Assembly: GCF_006715045.1 (NCBI RefSeq)
Contig: NZ_VFML01000001.1
Span: 930,001-994,000 of the forward strand
Length of the DNA: 64,000 nucleotides
Origin: Amycolatopsis cihanbeyliensis
Lineage (GTDB): Bacteria; Actinomycetota; Actinomycetes; Mycobacteriales; Pseudonocardiaceae
Reading direction: 5' to 3'
The position numbers and the translations under genes were made by a program. Below are positions 9,413 to 18,021 of the stretch, in pieces. Positions within the stretch are counted from its first letter, which is position 1. The number at the start of each line of letters is the position of its first letter. Below the pieces are notes generated by a model. The model did no database searches, was not told the origin of the DNA, and saw only the letters and a program-made list of their open reading frames with translations.

Positions 9413-9681
9413 GAGATGGGTGGATGCGGGAGACGGGGCGGCTCGGGGTTGGGTCTCGGGCACGCCTTCGGCGCCCCGTGAGGCACTGGCGCACCCCGCA
9501 TCACCCCTGGCAGACCTGTTCACCAGCGCCAGCACCCCACGGAACGAGACTCCCCACCCCACCCGACCACACCGGTCGTTTCGAACACACATTCGAGTGA
9601 AAACCAACCAGTGTTGCCGTCTCCACCCCATTCTGTCGAGCATTTCAGTATCATTGGGGCGTGGAAAGATACCGTTCCGAT
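9307..9681. repeat. ~375-bp dispersed intergenic repeat, copy 1
   Basis: This segment is about 96% identical by eye to 31467-31842, with a constant offset of 22160 until a one-base indel near the right end. It contains the tandem units, a CGCCTTCGGCG-type inverted stretch, a palindrome TCGAACACACATTCGA (9581-9596) close to the actinobacterial SOS box, and an A/C-rich tail. It fills the 9268-9732 gap with no gene inside. Copy 1 lacks the coding tail seen after copy 2. Confidence 0.9.
9581..9596. promoter_or_regulatory. LexA/SOS-box-like palindrome in repeat copy 1
   Basis: TCGAACACACATTCGA matches TCGAAC-N4-GTTCGA at all but one position (A for G). REP13E12 elements in M. tuberculosis carry LexA-bound SOS boxes, so the site fits a 13E12 5' flank. 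No intact gene follows it here. Confidence 0.5.
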
Positions 9682-9732
9682 CCACATACGGACCCCCAGA
9701 CGAGGACAGATCCCTCTGAACCGGCCGCCGTG

Positions 9733-10884
9733 TCAGAGACGCTCGATGATCGTCACGTTGGCGGTGCCGCCGCCCTCGCACATCGTCTGCAGGCCGTAAC
9801 GCCCACCCCCGCGCTCCAGCTCATGCAGCAGGGTGGCGAACAGCTTGGTGCCGGTGGCGCCGATGGGGTGGCCGAGGGCGATGCCGCCGCCGTTGACGTT
9901 GACCCGTTCCGGGTCGGCACCGGTCTCCTCCAACCAGGCCAGCACCACGCTGGCGAAGGCCTCGTTGACCTCGAACACGTCGATCTCCTCGACCTTCAGC
10001 CCGGTCCTGCGCAGGGCATGCGCCGTCGCCGGGATCGGGCCGGTCAGCATCCACACCGGGTCGGCGGCCCGCACCGAGAGGTGATGCACCCGCGCTCGCG
10101 GGCGCAGGCCGTGCTCGGCGACGAAACGCTCGGAGGCCAGCAGCGTCGCGCTGGCGCCGTCGGAGATCTGGCTGGCCACGGCCGCGGTCAGCCGCGAGCC
10201 CTCGGTCAGCGGCGACAGCCCGGCCATCCGCTCCAGGCTGGTGTCCCTGCGGGGTCCCTCGTCCGCCACCAGATCGCCGAAGGGCACCGTCTCCCGGTCG
10301 AAGCGGCCCGCGTCGATCGCCGCGATCGCGCGCCGGTGGCTCCGGTAGGCGAACTCCTCCATCGCCTCCCGGGAGATGTCCCAGTGCTTGGCGATCAGCT
10401 CCGCGGCGCGGAACTGGGAGATCTCCGCCGCGCCGTAGCGCTGCCGCCAGCCCTTCGACCCGGAGAAAGGATCGTCGAAACCGTACTCCCCGCCGGCCAG
10501 CATCGCGGCGCTGATCGGGATCTGGCTCATGTTCTGCACCCCGCCGGCCAGCACCAGATCCATCGTGCCGGACAGCACCGCCTGCGCGGCGAAATGCACC
10601 GCCTGCTGGCTGGAACCACACTGCCGGTCGACGGTCACCCCCGGCACCTGGTCCGGGAGACCCCCGGCCAGCCACGCCGTGCGGGCGATGTTGCCGGACT
10701 GCGGGCCCAGCGTGTCGGTGCAGCCGAGGACGACGTCGTCCACCAGCGCGGGATCGACACCGGCGCGCCGCACGAGCGCCCCGATCACGTGTGCGGCCAG
10801 GTCCGCGCTGTGCACCGCGCTCAACCCGCCGCCACGCCTGCCGACCGGGGTCCGCAGCGCGTCCACGATGTACGCCTCGGCCAT
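9733..10884 (-). CDS. fadA6: FadA6 thiolase
   Basis: This 383-residue thiolase is implicated in thiolysis of ring-derived 3-oxoacyl-CoA intermediates at the end of HIP degradation. Cys89 (DRQCGSSQQ), His339 (ALGHPIG) and Cys369 (TMCEGGG) form the catalytic set. ATG 10884 follows GGGAGGCGAA. It lies 9 bases downstream of kstR2 as the last gene of fadE30-ipdF-kstR2-fadA6, as with Rv3556c/Rv3557c. The repeat copy begins about 50 bases past its stop. Confidence 0.92.
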   Translation of the reverse strand: MAEAYIVDALRTPVGRRGGGLSAVHSADLAAHVIGALVRRAGVDPALVDDVVLGCTDTLGPQSGNIARTAWLAGGLPDQVPGVTVDRQCGSSQQAVHFAAQAVLSGTMDLVLAGGVQNMSQIPISAAMLAGGEYGFDDPFSGSKGWRQRYGAAEISQFRAAELIAKHWDISREAMEEFAYRSHRRAIAAIDAGRFDRETVPFGDLVADEGPRRDTSLERMAGLSPLTEGSRLTAAVASQISDGASATLLASERFVAEHGLRPRARVHHLSVRAADPVWMLTGPIPATAHALRRTGLKVEEIDVFEVNEAFASVVLAWLEETGADPERVNVNGGGIALGHPIGATGTKLFATLLHELERGGGRYGLQTMCEGGGTANVTIIERL

Positions 10885-10893
10885 TTCGCCTCC

Positions 10894-11523
10894 CTATCCC
10901 TTTCGTACCGGCCTGCGCCGGGTCGCGATGCCGTCCAGCAGGATCCCGAGGTACTGCTCGGCGACGTCGTGGGCGGACAGCGGGCCATCCGGGTTGTACC
11001 AGCGCACAGCCACCCACACGGTGTCCCGGATGAACCGGTACACCAGCTCGATGTCCAGGTCCGCACGGAACGCCCCGGTCCGCACCCCCTCAGCCAGGAT
11101 TGCGTTCCACAGGTCGCGAAACTCCCGGTTCCGCTCATCCAGGTAGGCGAAGCGCTCGAGCTGCGCCAGGTGCTTGGCCTCGTTCTGGTAGATGGCCACC
11201 TCGGCGGGATGCGCGTGGATCGACTCGAAGGAGGCGACCACCACGGCCTCCAACGTCTTCCGCGGGCCCAGCTCGGCCGCGACGATCTCGGCGTAGGTAC
11301 CGAACAGCTCGTCCAGGAACCCACGCAGAATCTCGTCGGCCATCGACTCCTTCGAGTCGAAGTGATGGTAGAGGCTGCCGGAGAGGATGCCCGCCGCCTC
11401 GGCGATGTCGCGGACGGTGGTCAAGACGAAACCGCGCTCGGCGAACAGCCGCGCGGCGAGCGCGAGCAACTCGGCCCTGCGGCCCGTTCCGGACTGGCGA
11501 CCCGTGGACGTCTTCGTGCTCAT
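10894..11523 (-). CDS. kstR2: KstR2, TetR-family repressor of HIP degradation
   Basis: This TetR repressor of about 209 residues has the HTH segment TTVRDIAEAAGILSGSLYHHFDSKESM and a ligand-binding C-terminal part (VYRFIRDTVWVAVRWYNPDGPL) like mycobacterial KstR2. The known effector of the family is HIP-CoA. ATG 11523 (GAGGGG upstream) is preferred; ATG 11538 would add five residues and overlap ipdF. It is transcribed from the promoter carrying the palindrome at 13507, so it is probably autoregulated. It should also act at 5258. Confidence 0.92.
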   Translation of the reverse strand: MSTKTSTGRQSGTGRRAELLALAARLFAERGFVLTTVRDIAEAAGILSGSLYHHFDSKESMADEILRGFLDELFGTYAEIVAAELGPRKTLEAVVVASFESIHAHPAEVAIYQNEAKHLAQLERFAYLDERNREFRDLWNAILAEGVRTGAFRADLDIELVYRFIRDTVWVAVRWYNPDGPLSAHDVAEQYLGILLDGIATRRRPVRKG

Positions 11524-11530
11524 CTGCCCC

Positions 11531-12307
11531 TCACGCATGCTGACTACTCACCGAGATCACCTCGCCGGTCAGGTACGAGGCGTACTCACTGGCGAGGAAT
11601 ACCATCACATTCGCGACCTCCCATGGCCGCGCCGCCCTCCCGGACACCTCCCGCTCGGTCAGTTCGGCGAGTAGTTCCTCACTGGTCACCTTGGCCAGGA
11701 ACGGGTGCGTCGCCAGGCTCGGCGACACGGCGTTCACCCGGATGCCGTGCTGGGCGGCCTCCACCGCCGCGCTACGAGTCAGCGCCATCACCCCCGCCTT
11801 CGCCGCGGCGTAGTGGGACTGCTCGGCCTGCGCGCGCCAGCCGATCACCGAGGCGTTGTTCACCACCGCTCCCCCGCCGCCCTGTTCGATCATCCTGCGC
11901 AGGGCGGCCCTGGTCATCCGGAACGTCCCGGTCAACGTGACGTCGAGGACCCGCGACCACTCCTCGTCCGTCATGTCCACAATGGCCCTGCTGCCGCCCA
12001 GCCCGGCGTTGTTGATCAGTACGTCGATCCGGCCGAACCGCCGCACCGTACCGTCGATCAGGGCCTGGACCTGGGTTTCCTCGGTGACATCACAGGAGAT
12101 CGGATGAACCTCGCCGACCGGGTCCAGCTCGGCGGCCTGCTCGCCCAGCCTGCGCTCGTGCCAATCGCTCAGCACCACGCTCGCACCCTCCTCGAGGCTG
12201 CGCCGCGCCACCGCCGAACCGATACCGGTCCCGGCGGCCGCGGTCACCACGACCACCTTGTCCCGCAACAGGTCACGTCCCTCGGGATAGCCGGGCAGCG
12301 GAATCAC
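11531..12307 (-). CDS. ipdF: IpdF, SDR acting on 5-hydroxy-HIP-CoA
   Basis: This 258-residue SDR has an unusual cofactor loop, TAAAGTGIG, plus INNAGLGG, the catalytic Ser in NNASVIG, HYAAAK and a C-terminus ASYLTGEVISVSSQ. The IpdF family oxidises the 5-hydroxyl of 5-OH-HIP-CoA. GTG 12307 has GGGAGGT seven bases upstream and overlaps the fadE30 stop as GTGA. Order fadE30-ipdF-kstR2-fadA6 follows Rv3560c-Rv3556c without the PPE gene of M. tuberculosis. Confidence 0.9.
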   Translation of the reverse strand: MIPLPGYPEGRDLLRDKVVVVTAAAGTGIGSAVARRSLEEGASVVLSDWHERRLGEQAAELDPVGEVHPISCDVTEETQVQALIDGTVRRFGRIDVLINNAGLGGSRAIVDMTDEEWSRVLDVTLTGTFRMTRAALRRMIEQGGGGAVVNNASVIGWRAQAEQSHYAAAKAGVMALTRSAAVEAAQHGIRVNAVSPSLATHPFLAKVTSEELLAELTEREVSGRAARPWEVANVMVFLASEYASYLTGEVISVSSQHA

Positions 12308-13455
12308 GGGCGTACCTCCCTCGGCAGGCCGAGCACCCGCTCGGCGATGATGTTGCGCTGGATCTCGTTGGTGCCGCCGTAGATGGTGTCGGCGCGGCTG
12401 AACAGGTACAGCCGCTGCCACTCGTCCAGCTCGCCGGAATCCGGGTCCGCCACCAGGGATCGCGCGCCACGAACCAGCATGGCCAGCTCACCGAGTGAGC
12501 GGTGCCAGTTCGCCCAGACCAGTTTGGACACCTCGGCCACACCCGGCGAGGAGTCCCCGAGCGTGCGCTCGGCGTGTGCCCGCATCACCTCGAGGCCGGT
12601 CCATGCCCTGGCCAGCCGCTCGGCGACCACCGGATCGTCCATGGCCCCGTTCGCGCGCGCCAGCTCGGTCAGCCGCCGCAGCTCATCGCGAAAGCCGACC
12701 TGCTGACCGAGGGTGGCCACGCCGCGCTCGAAGGCCAGCGTGCCCATCGCGACCCGCCAGCCATCGCCCGGCTCGCCCACGACCAGGCCCCGCTCGGTGC
12801 GGGCTCCGTCGAAGAAGACCTCGTTGAACTCCGAGGTACCGGTCAGTTGCCGGATCGGCCGGACCCGCACCCCCTGCTGGCGCATCGGTACCAGCAGGTA
12901 GGAGAGCCCGCGATGCCGGGTCGATCCCGGTTCGGTGCGGGCCAGCACGAAACACCAGTCCGCGACCTGGGCCAGTGAGGTCCACACCTTCTGCCCGCGC
13001 AGCACCCACTCGTCCCCGTCCAGGGTCGCCGTGGTGGACACCGCGGCCAGGTCCGAACCGGCCCCCGGCTCGGAGTACCCCTGGCACCACAGCTCGCGCA
13101 CCGCGGCGATACCGGGCAGGAACCGGCGCTGCTGCTCCGCCGTACCGTAGGCGATCAGGGTCGGGCCGAGGAGTTCCTGGCCGAGGTGGCTGACCTTCGC
13201 CGGCGCGCCGGAGCGGGCGTACTCCTCGTGGAAGATCACCTGCTGCCGCAGCGTCGCGCCCCGGCCGCCGTGCTCGACCGGCCAGCCGAGGCAGGTCCAA
13301 CCCGCGGCCGCGAGATGCCGTTCCCACGCGATACGTTCCGCGAAGGACTCGTGCTCGCGGCCGGGTCCGCCGAGTCCACGCAACCCGGCGAACGCGCCGG
13401 TGAGGTTCTCGGCCAGCCAGGACCGGACCCGCTCGCGGAAGTCGTCCTCGGACAC
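12304..13455 (-). CDS. fadE30: FadE30 acyl-CoA dehydrogenase (HIP-CoA)
   Basis: This 383-residue FAD-dependent acyl-CoA dehydrogenase begins FRERVRSWLAENLTGAFAGLRGLGGPGREHESF, characteristic of FadE30, which desaturates 5-OH-HIP-CoA. The ACAD signatures CQGYSEPGAGSDLA and the C-terminal YGGTNEIQRNIIAERVLGLPR are present. GTG 13455 (GGGAGG five bases upstream) is preferred over earlier in-frame codons that would cross into the operator. First gene of its operon, divergent from fadD3. Confidence 0.9.
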   Translation of the reverse strand: MSEDDFRERVRSWLAENLTGAFAGLRGLGGPGREHESFAERIAWERHLAAAGWTCLGWPVEHGGRGATLRQQVIFHEEYARSGAPAKVSHLGQELLGPTLIAYGTAEQQRRFLPGIAAVRELWCQGYSEPGAGSDLAAVSTTATLDGDEWVLRGQKVWTSLAQVADWCFVLARTEPGSTRHRGLSYLLVPMRQQGVRVRPIRQLTGTSEFNEVFFDGARTERGLVVGEPGDGWRVAMGTLAFERGVATLGQQVGFRDELRRLTELARANGAMDDPVVAERLARAWTGLEVMRAHAERTLGDSSPGVAEVSKLVWANWHRSLGELAMLVRGARSLVADPDSGELDEWQRLYLFSRADTIYGGTNEIQRNIIAERVLGLPREVRP

Positions 13456-13506
13456 CGGGCCTCCCTCGGCTCTGTTCAAGTACCCCGTTCCCGCGTAGGC
13501 TACCCT

Positions 13507-13524
13507 ACCAAGCACTTGCTAGGG
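13507..13524. promoter_or_regulatory. KstR2 operator between fadE30 and fadD3
   Basis: ACCAAGCACTTGCT (13507-13520) fits the mycobacterial KstR2 motif AnCAAGnnCTTGnT at every fixed position and sits within a 22-bp near-palindrome, 13503-13524. It is eight bases upstream of the fadD3 start and about 50 bases from the fadE30 start, so it can control both operons. Confidence 0.85.
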
Positions 13525-13531
13525 AGGCTTG

Positions 13532-15073
13532 ATGGCTGCCGACGCGGACACCGTTCCGGCGGCACTCGGCCGCGCGGCCGGGCTGTTCGCCGACCGTGAG
13601 GCACTGGTGGACGGCCAGGTCCGGCTGACCTTTACCGAGTTGCACCGGCAGGTACGGCGCTGCGCCGCGCTGCTCGCCGAGCACGGCGTCCGGTCCGGCG
13701 ACCGGGTCGCGATCTGCTCGCCGAACACCCACCACTGGGTGATCGCCGCGCTGGGCGCGTTGTACGCGGGCGGCACGTTGGTGCCGATCAACACCCGGTT
13801 CACCGGACCGGAGATGCTGGACATCGTCGAGCGCAGCGAGGCCGCGGCCCTGGTGGTCGCAGGCCCGTTCCTTGGCACCGACCGGCTGGCCGAACTGCGC
13901 GCCGCCGGATTCGGCCGTCCGATCACGATCCTGCGTATCCCGGTCGAGGGCAGACCGCCCACCGAACCGGGGGTACTCGAGTGGGAGGCGGTGGACACGG
14001 CCGATCCGAGCGGCGCGGACACCCGTGCCGAGGCGGTGCGGCCAGAGGATGTGAGCGACATCCTGTTCACCTCGGGTACCACCGGGCGCAGCAAGGGAGC
14101 GATGACCAGTCACCGCCGGTCGCTCGGGGTCGCCGCGGCCTGGGCCGACCGCGGCGGGTTGACCGCGGACGACCGGTACCTGGTGATCAACCCCTTCTTC
14201 CACAGCTTCGGTTACAAGGCGGGCATGCTGGCCGCGCTGCTGCGCGGCGCGACCCTGCTCCCGCAGGCCACCTTCGACGCCGAGCGCACCCTGCGGACGA
14301 TCGCGCGGGAACGGATCACCGTGCTGCCCGGCGCGCCGACCATCTACCAGACCCTGCTGGACGCGCCCGCTTTCGGCGAGCACGACATCGGCAGCCTGCG
14401 GCTCGCGGTCACCGGCGCCGCCACCGTCCCGGTGGCCCTCGTGGAGCGGATGCGGACCGACCTCGGCTTCGACACCGTGCTCACCGCCTACGGGCTGACC
14501 GAGGCCGTGGTGGCGACCATGTGCCGGCCCGAGGACGACACCGCGACCATCGCCCGCACCTGCGGGCGGGCGGCCGCAGGCTTCGAGGTGCGGATCGCCG
14601 AAGGCAGCGGGGAGGTCCTGCTACGCGGGCCGAACCGGATGCTCGGCTACCTGGACGACGTGGAGGCGACCACCAAGGCCATCGACGGCGACGGCTGGCT
14701 GCACACCGGGGACGTGGGCACCCTGGACGAGCACGGGTACCTCACCATCACCGACCGGATCAAGGACGTCTACATCTGCGGCGGGTTCAACGTCTACCCG
14801 GCGGAGGTCGAGCAGGTGCTCACCCGGTTGCCCGGGGTCGCCGAGGCCGCGGTGATCGGCATACCCGACGCCAGGATGGGCGAGGTCGGCAGGGCCTACC
14901 TCGTCGCCAGCCCCGGCCACACCCTATCCACGGAGGACGTCACGCGGCACTGCAAGCAGAACCTCGCCAACTACAAGGTTCCACGTCAGGTCGAGCTCAG
15001 GGAACGGTTGCCACGCAACGCCGCCGGCAAGGTCCTCAAGCGACTGCTTCGCGACGAACAGGAGAATCGATGA
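13532..15073 (+). CDS. fadD3: FadD3, HIP-CoA synthetase
   Basis: This 513-residue ANL-superfamily ligase adenylates HIP (3aa-H-4a(3'-propanoate)-7ab-methylhexahydro-1,5-indanedione) and attaches CoA, starting C/D-ring degradation and generating the KstR2 effector. Motifs: FTSGTTGRSKGAMTSH, TAYGLTEA, the hinge TGDVGTLDEHGYLTITDRIKDV, and the C-terminal catalytic Lys in NAAGKVLKR. ATG 13532 follows GGGAGG by four bases. It overlaps the next gene by four bases and leads a five-gene operon. Confidence 0.93.
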   Translation: MAADADTVPAALGRAAGLFADREALVDGQVRLTFTELHRQVRRCAALLAEHGVRSGDRVAICSPNTHHWVIAALGALYAGGTLVPINTRFTGPEMLDIVERSEAAALVVAGPFLGTDRLAELRAAGFGRPITILRIPVEGRPPTEPGVLEWEAVDTADPSGADTRAEAVRPEDVSDILFTSGTTGRSKGAMTSHRRSLGVAAAWADRGGLTADDRYLVINPFFHSFGYKAGMLAALLRGATLLPQATFDAERTLRTIARERITVLPGAPTIYQTLLDAPAFGEHDIGSLRLAVTGAATVPVALVERMRTDLGFDTVLTAYGLTEAVVATMCRPEDDTATIARTCGRAAAGFEVRIAEGSGEVLLRGPNRMLGYLDDVEATTKAIDGDGWLHTGDVGTLDEHGYLTITDRIKDVYICGGFNVYPAEVEQVLTRLPGVAEAAVIGIPDARMGEVGRAYLVASPGHTLSTEDVTRHCKQNLANYKVPRQVELRERLPRNAAGKVLKRLLRDEQENR

Positions 15074-15909
15074 CCGACGAGGTGGTGCGGTACGAGCGGC
15101 GCGGGGCGACCGCGTTGGTGACGATGAACCGTCCCGAGTACCGCAACGCGCAGAACTCGGCGATGACCTACGCGCTGGACGCCGCCTTCACCCGCGCGGT
15201 GGAGGACGACGAGGTGAAGGTGATCGTGCTGGCCGGTGCGGGCAAGCACTTCTCGGCGGGCCACGACATCGGCAGCCCTGGCCGGGACGCGGACGCGTCC
15301 TTCGACCGCAAGGCGGTGCTGTGGTGGGACCACGTCGGTGCCGAGGGTGGGGACGCACGCCTCGCCAGGGAGTCCGAGGTCTATCTCGGCATGTGCCGCC
15401 GGTGGCGGGAAATCCCCAAACCCACCATCGCCAGTGTGCAGGGCGCGTGCATCGCGGGCGGGCTGATGCTGGCCTGGGTCTGCGACCTGATCCTGGCTTC
15501 CGAGGACGCATTCTTCGCCGATCCGGTGGTCCGGATGGGCATTCCCGGGGTGGAGTACTTCGCGCATCCGTGGGTTCTGGGCCCGCGTGCGGCGAAGGAG
15601 GTGCTGTTCACCGGCGAGCGATTCACCGCGGCCCAGGCCAAGGAGTGGGGCATGCTCACCCGGGTGGTGCCGCGCGCGGAACTGGAGGCCGAGACCCTCG
15701 ACCTTGCCGAGCGGATCGCCGGGATGCCGCGGTTCGGGCTGGCGCTGGCGAAGAAGGCGGTCAACCAGGCCGAGGATCTGATGGGCCTGCGTAGCGGGAT
15801 GGACTCCGCGTTCGGGCTGCACCACTTCGCGCACGCGCACAACGCCGAGATCGCCGGTGGCGACGCGCTCGGTGGGCAGGACGCGCGCTCGATGCGGGAC
15901 GCGGGCTGA
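15070..15909 (+). CDS. Enoyl-CoA hydratase/isomerase (EchA, steroid C/D-ring operon)
   Basis: This 279-residue crotonase starts at ATG 15070 inside the fadD3 stop (ATGA). N-terminal TALVTMNRPEYRNAQNSAM, oxyanion segments FSAGHDIG and GACIAGGLMLAWVCDL, and ADPVVRMGIPG are seen. The insertion with DRKAVLWWDHVGAEGG makes it longer than classic crotonases; homologues lie between fadD3 and fadE31 in rhodococci. A role hydrating an unsaturated C/D-ring acyl-CoA is inferred from position. Confidence 0.82.
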   Translation: MTDEVVRYERRGATALVTMNRPEYRNAQNSAMTYALDAAFTRAVEDDEVKVIVLAGAGKHFSAGHDIGSPGRDADASFDRKAVLWWDHVGAEGGDARLARESEVYLGMCRRWREIPKPTIASVQGACIAGGLMLAWVCDLILASEDAFFADPVVRMGIPGVEYFAHPWVLGPRAAKEVLFTGERFTAAQAKEWGMLTRVVPRAELEAETLDLAERIAGMPRFGLALAKKAVNQAEDLMGLRSGMDSAFGLHHFAHAHNAEIAGGDALGGQDARSMRDAG

Positions 15910-15910
15910 G

Positions 15911-17056
15911 ATGGACCTCGAACTGGACGAGCACGCCGCCCGGTTCCGGGACGAGGTGCGCTCCTGGCTGGCCGAGAACGTGCCGCAACGGCCGCTGGCC
16001 TCGTTCGACACCGCCGAGGGATTCGCGCGGCACCGGGCATGGGAAGCGAGACTGGCCGAGGCAGGGCTGTCGGTGGTTGCCTGGCCCGAGGAGTTCGGCG
16101 GGCGGGACGCGAGCCTGCTGGAGTGGGTGTTGTTCGAGGAGGAGTACTACGCCGCGGGCGCGCCGGGACGGGTGAGCCAGAACGGCATCTTCATGCTCGC
16201 GCCGACCCTGTTCTCGCACGGCACCGCGGAGCAGCGGCGGCGGATCCTGCCCCCGATGGCGCGTGGCCAGGAGGTCTGGGCGCAGGCATGGTCGGAACCG
16301 GAGGCCGGCAGCGACATCGCCGCGCTGCGCAGCACCGCCACCCGCACCGAGGGTGGTTGGCTGCTGTCCGGGCAGAAGACGTGGAGCTCGCGGGCCGCCT
16401 TCGCGGACAAGGCGTTCGGCCTGTTCCGCAGCGACCCGGGCAGCGAGCGGCACCGTGGCCTGACCTACCTGATGTTCGACCTGCGGGCCGAGGGGGTGCG
16501 GGTCCGCCCGATCCCCCAACTCGACGGCGAGCCGGGGTTCGCGGAGATCTTCCTGGACGGGGTGTTCGTACCGGATGCGGACGTGCTCGGCGAGCCGGGC
16601 GACGGCTGGCGGGTCGCGATGACCACCGCGAACAACGAGCGCGGGCTGTCCCTGCGCAGCCCCGGGCGGTTCCTGGCGGCCGCGGACCGGCTGACCGAGC
16701 TGTGGCAGCGGGTCGGTGACCCGGCCGACACCGCGCTGTCCGGCCGGGTCGCCGACGCCTGGATCGGGGCGCGGGCCTACCAGCTCTACACCTTCGGCAC
16801 GGTGACCCGGCTGCGGGAGGGCGGCAGCCTCGGGCCGGAGTCCAGCGTGAACAAGCTGTTCTGGTCGCATTTGGACCTCGCCCTGCACGAGACAGCGCTC
16901 GACCTGCTCGGCCCGGACGGGGAGCTGCGCGCCGAACACGGCTGGGTGGACGGGTGGCTGTTCGCGTTGGCCGGACCGATCTACGGCGGCACCGACCAGA
17001 TCCAGCGCAACACCGTGGCCGAGCGGCTGCTGGGCCTGCCGAGGGGTGACCGATGA
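15911..17056 (+). CDS. fadE31: FadE31 acyl-CoA dehydrogenase
   Basis: This 381-residue ACAD shows AQAWSEPEAGSDIAALR, WLLSGQKTWSS, and C-terminal YGGTDQIQRNTVAERLLGLPRGD. It starts at ATG 15911, one base after the echA stop. FadE31, FadE32 and FadE33 are consecutive in mycobacteria (Rv3562-Rv3564) and participate in beta-oxidation of HIP-derived CoA esters. It overlaps fadE32 by four bases, consistent with subunits made together. Confidence 0.9.
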   Translation: MDLELDEHAARFRDEVRSWLAENVPQRPLASFDTAEGFARHRAWEARLAEAGLSVVAWPEEFGGRDASLLEWVLFEEEYYAAGAPGRVSQNGIFMLAPTLFSHGTAEQRRRILPPMARGQEVWAQAWSEPEAGSDIAALRSTATRTEGGWLLSGQKTWSSRAAFADKAFGLFRSDPGSERHRGLTYLMFDLRAEGVRVRPIPQLDGEPGFAEIFLDGVFVPDADVLGEPGDGWRVAMTTANNERGLSLRSPGRFLAAADRLTELWQRVGDPADTALSGRVADAWIGARAYQLYTFGTVTRLREGGSLGPESSVNKLFWSHLDLALHETALDLLGPDGELRAEHGWVDGWLFALAGPIYGGTDQIQRNTVAERLLGLPRGDR

Positions 17057-18021
17057 GATTCGCGCTTTCCGCCGAGCAGAAGGACTTCGCGGCCAGCATC
17101 GGCGACTTCCTTTCCGATGTGGACACCGCCGCGGCGGCACGGGACTGGGCGGCCGGCGATCCGGGCTCGGGGTTGACACTGTGGCGCGGGCTGGCCGGGA
17201 TCGGGATCACCGGCCTGCTGGTGCCCGAGCGGTTCGACGGGCTCGGCGCCGACCCGGTGGACCTGGTGGTGGCGTTCGAGCGGCTCGGTTACCACGCGGT
17301 GCCGGGACCGTGGGTGGACACCGCTGCCGTGCTGCCGATGCTGCTCGAGGACGAGCTGCTGGCCGGGGTGGCCGCCGGCGAGACGCTCGCCTCGGTGGCG
17401 CTGCCGCCGCACGTTCCGTACGCCCTGGACGCGGACGTGGCGGAGGCGCGGATCGCGGTCGCCGGGACGCGGCTGCACGCGTTCGCCCCCGGCCGCGCGC
17501 TGCCGTCGGTCGACTCCTGCCGTCGGTTGTTCGAGGTGCGCGAGGGCGAGGTGCTCGGCGCCGCGGTGGACCCGCCGCTGGCCTTCGATGCCGGCGTGCT
17601 GGCCACCGCCGCGCAGTTGCTCGGTGCGGGCCAGTGGCTGCTGGACGCCGCGGTGGATTATGCGCGGCAGCGCAGGCAGTACGGCCGCGAGATCGGCCGC
17701 TACCAGGCGGTCAAGCACCTGCTCGCCGACGTGGTCACCCGGCTGGAGCTGGCCAGGCCGCTGGTGCACGCGGCCGCGATCGCCGTCCGGGACGGCGCCC
17801 CGACCCGGGCACGGGACGTGTCCGCGGCCAAGGTGGCCGCCGGCGAGGCCGCGTACCTCGCGGCCCGTACCGGGCTGCAGGTGCACGGCGCGATCGGCTA
17901 CACCGCCGAGCACGAGCTCGGCCTGCGGCTGGCGAAGGTGCGCGCGCTGGTGGCGGCGTGGGGAACGCGGGGCATGCACCACCGCCGGGTGCTGGACGCC
18001 GTCTCCGGGGCGGTCGCATGA
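17053..18021 (+). CDS. fadE32: FadE32 acyl-CoA dehydrogenase subunit
   Basis: This 322-residue ACAD-like chain is shorter than canonical enzymes (~380). It has RQRRQYGREIGRYQAVKHLLADV and AAKVAAGEAAYLAARTGLQVHGAIGYTAEHELGLRL. Steroid ACADs of this kind form alpha2beta2 heterotetramers in which one chain lacks part of the FAD site, so pairing with FadE31 or FadE33 is likely. The start (ATG 17053) and end overlap neighbouring genes by four bases. Confidence 0.88.
   Translation: MRFALSAEQKDFAASIGDFLSDVDTAAAARDWAAGDPGSGLTLWRGLAGIGITGLLVPERFDGLGADPVDLVVAFERLGYHAVPGPWVDTAAVLPMLLEDELLAGVAAGETLASVALPPHVPYALDADVAEARIAVAGTRLHAFAPGRALPSVDSCRRLFEVREGEVLGAAVDPPLAFDAGVLATAAQLLGAGQWLLDAAVDYARQRRQYGREIGRYQAVKHLLADVVTRLELARPLVHAAAIAVRDGAPTRARDVSAAKVAAGEAAYLAARTGLQVHGAIGYTAEHELGLRLAKVRALVAAWGTRGMHHRRVLDAVSGAVA

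Noticed and set aside
9260..9781. Minus-strand frame in repeat copy 1 with NGKLGYMNGQHGY-like peptide repeats
   Set aside because: The peptide repeat is just the minisatellite read in frame; copy 2 gives the same peptide because the DNA is near-identical, and no ribosome site or fold is seen.
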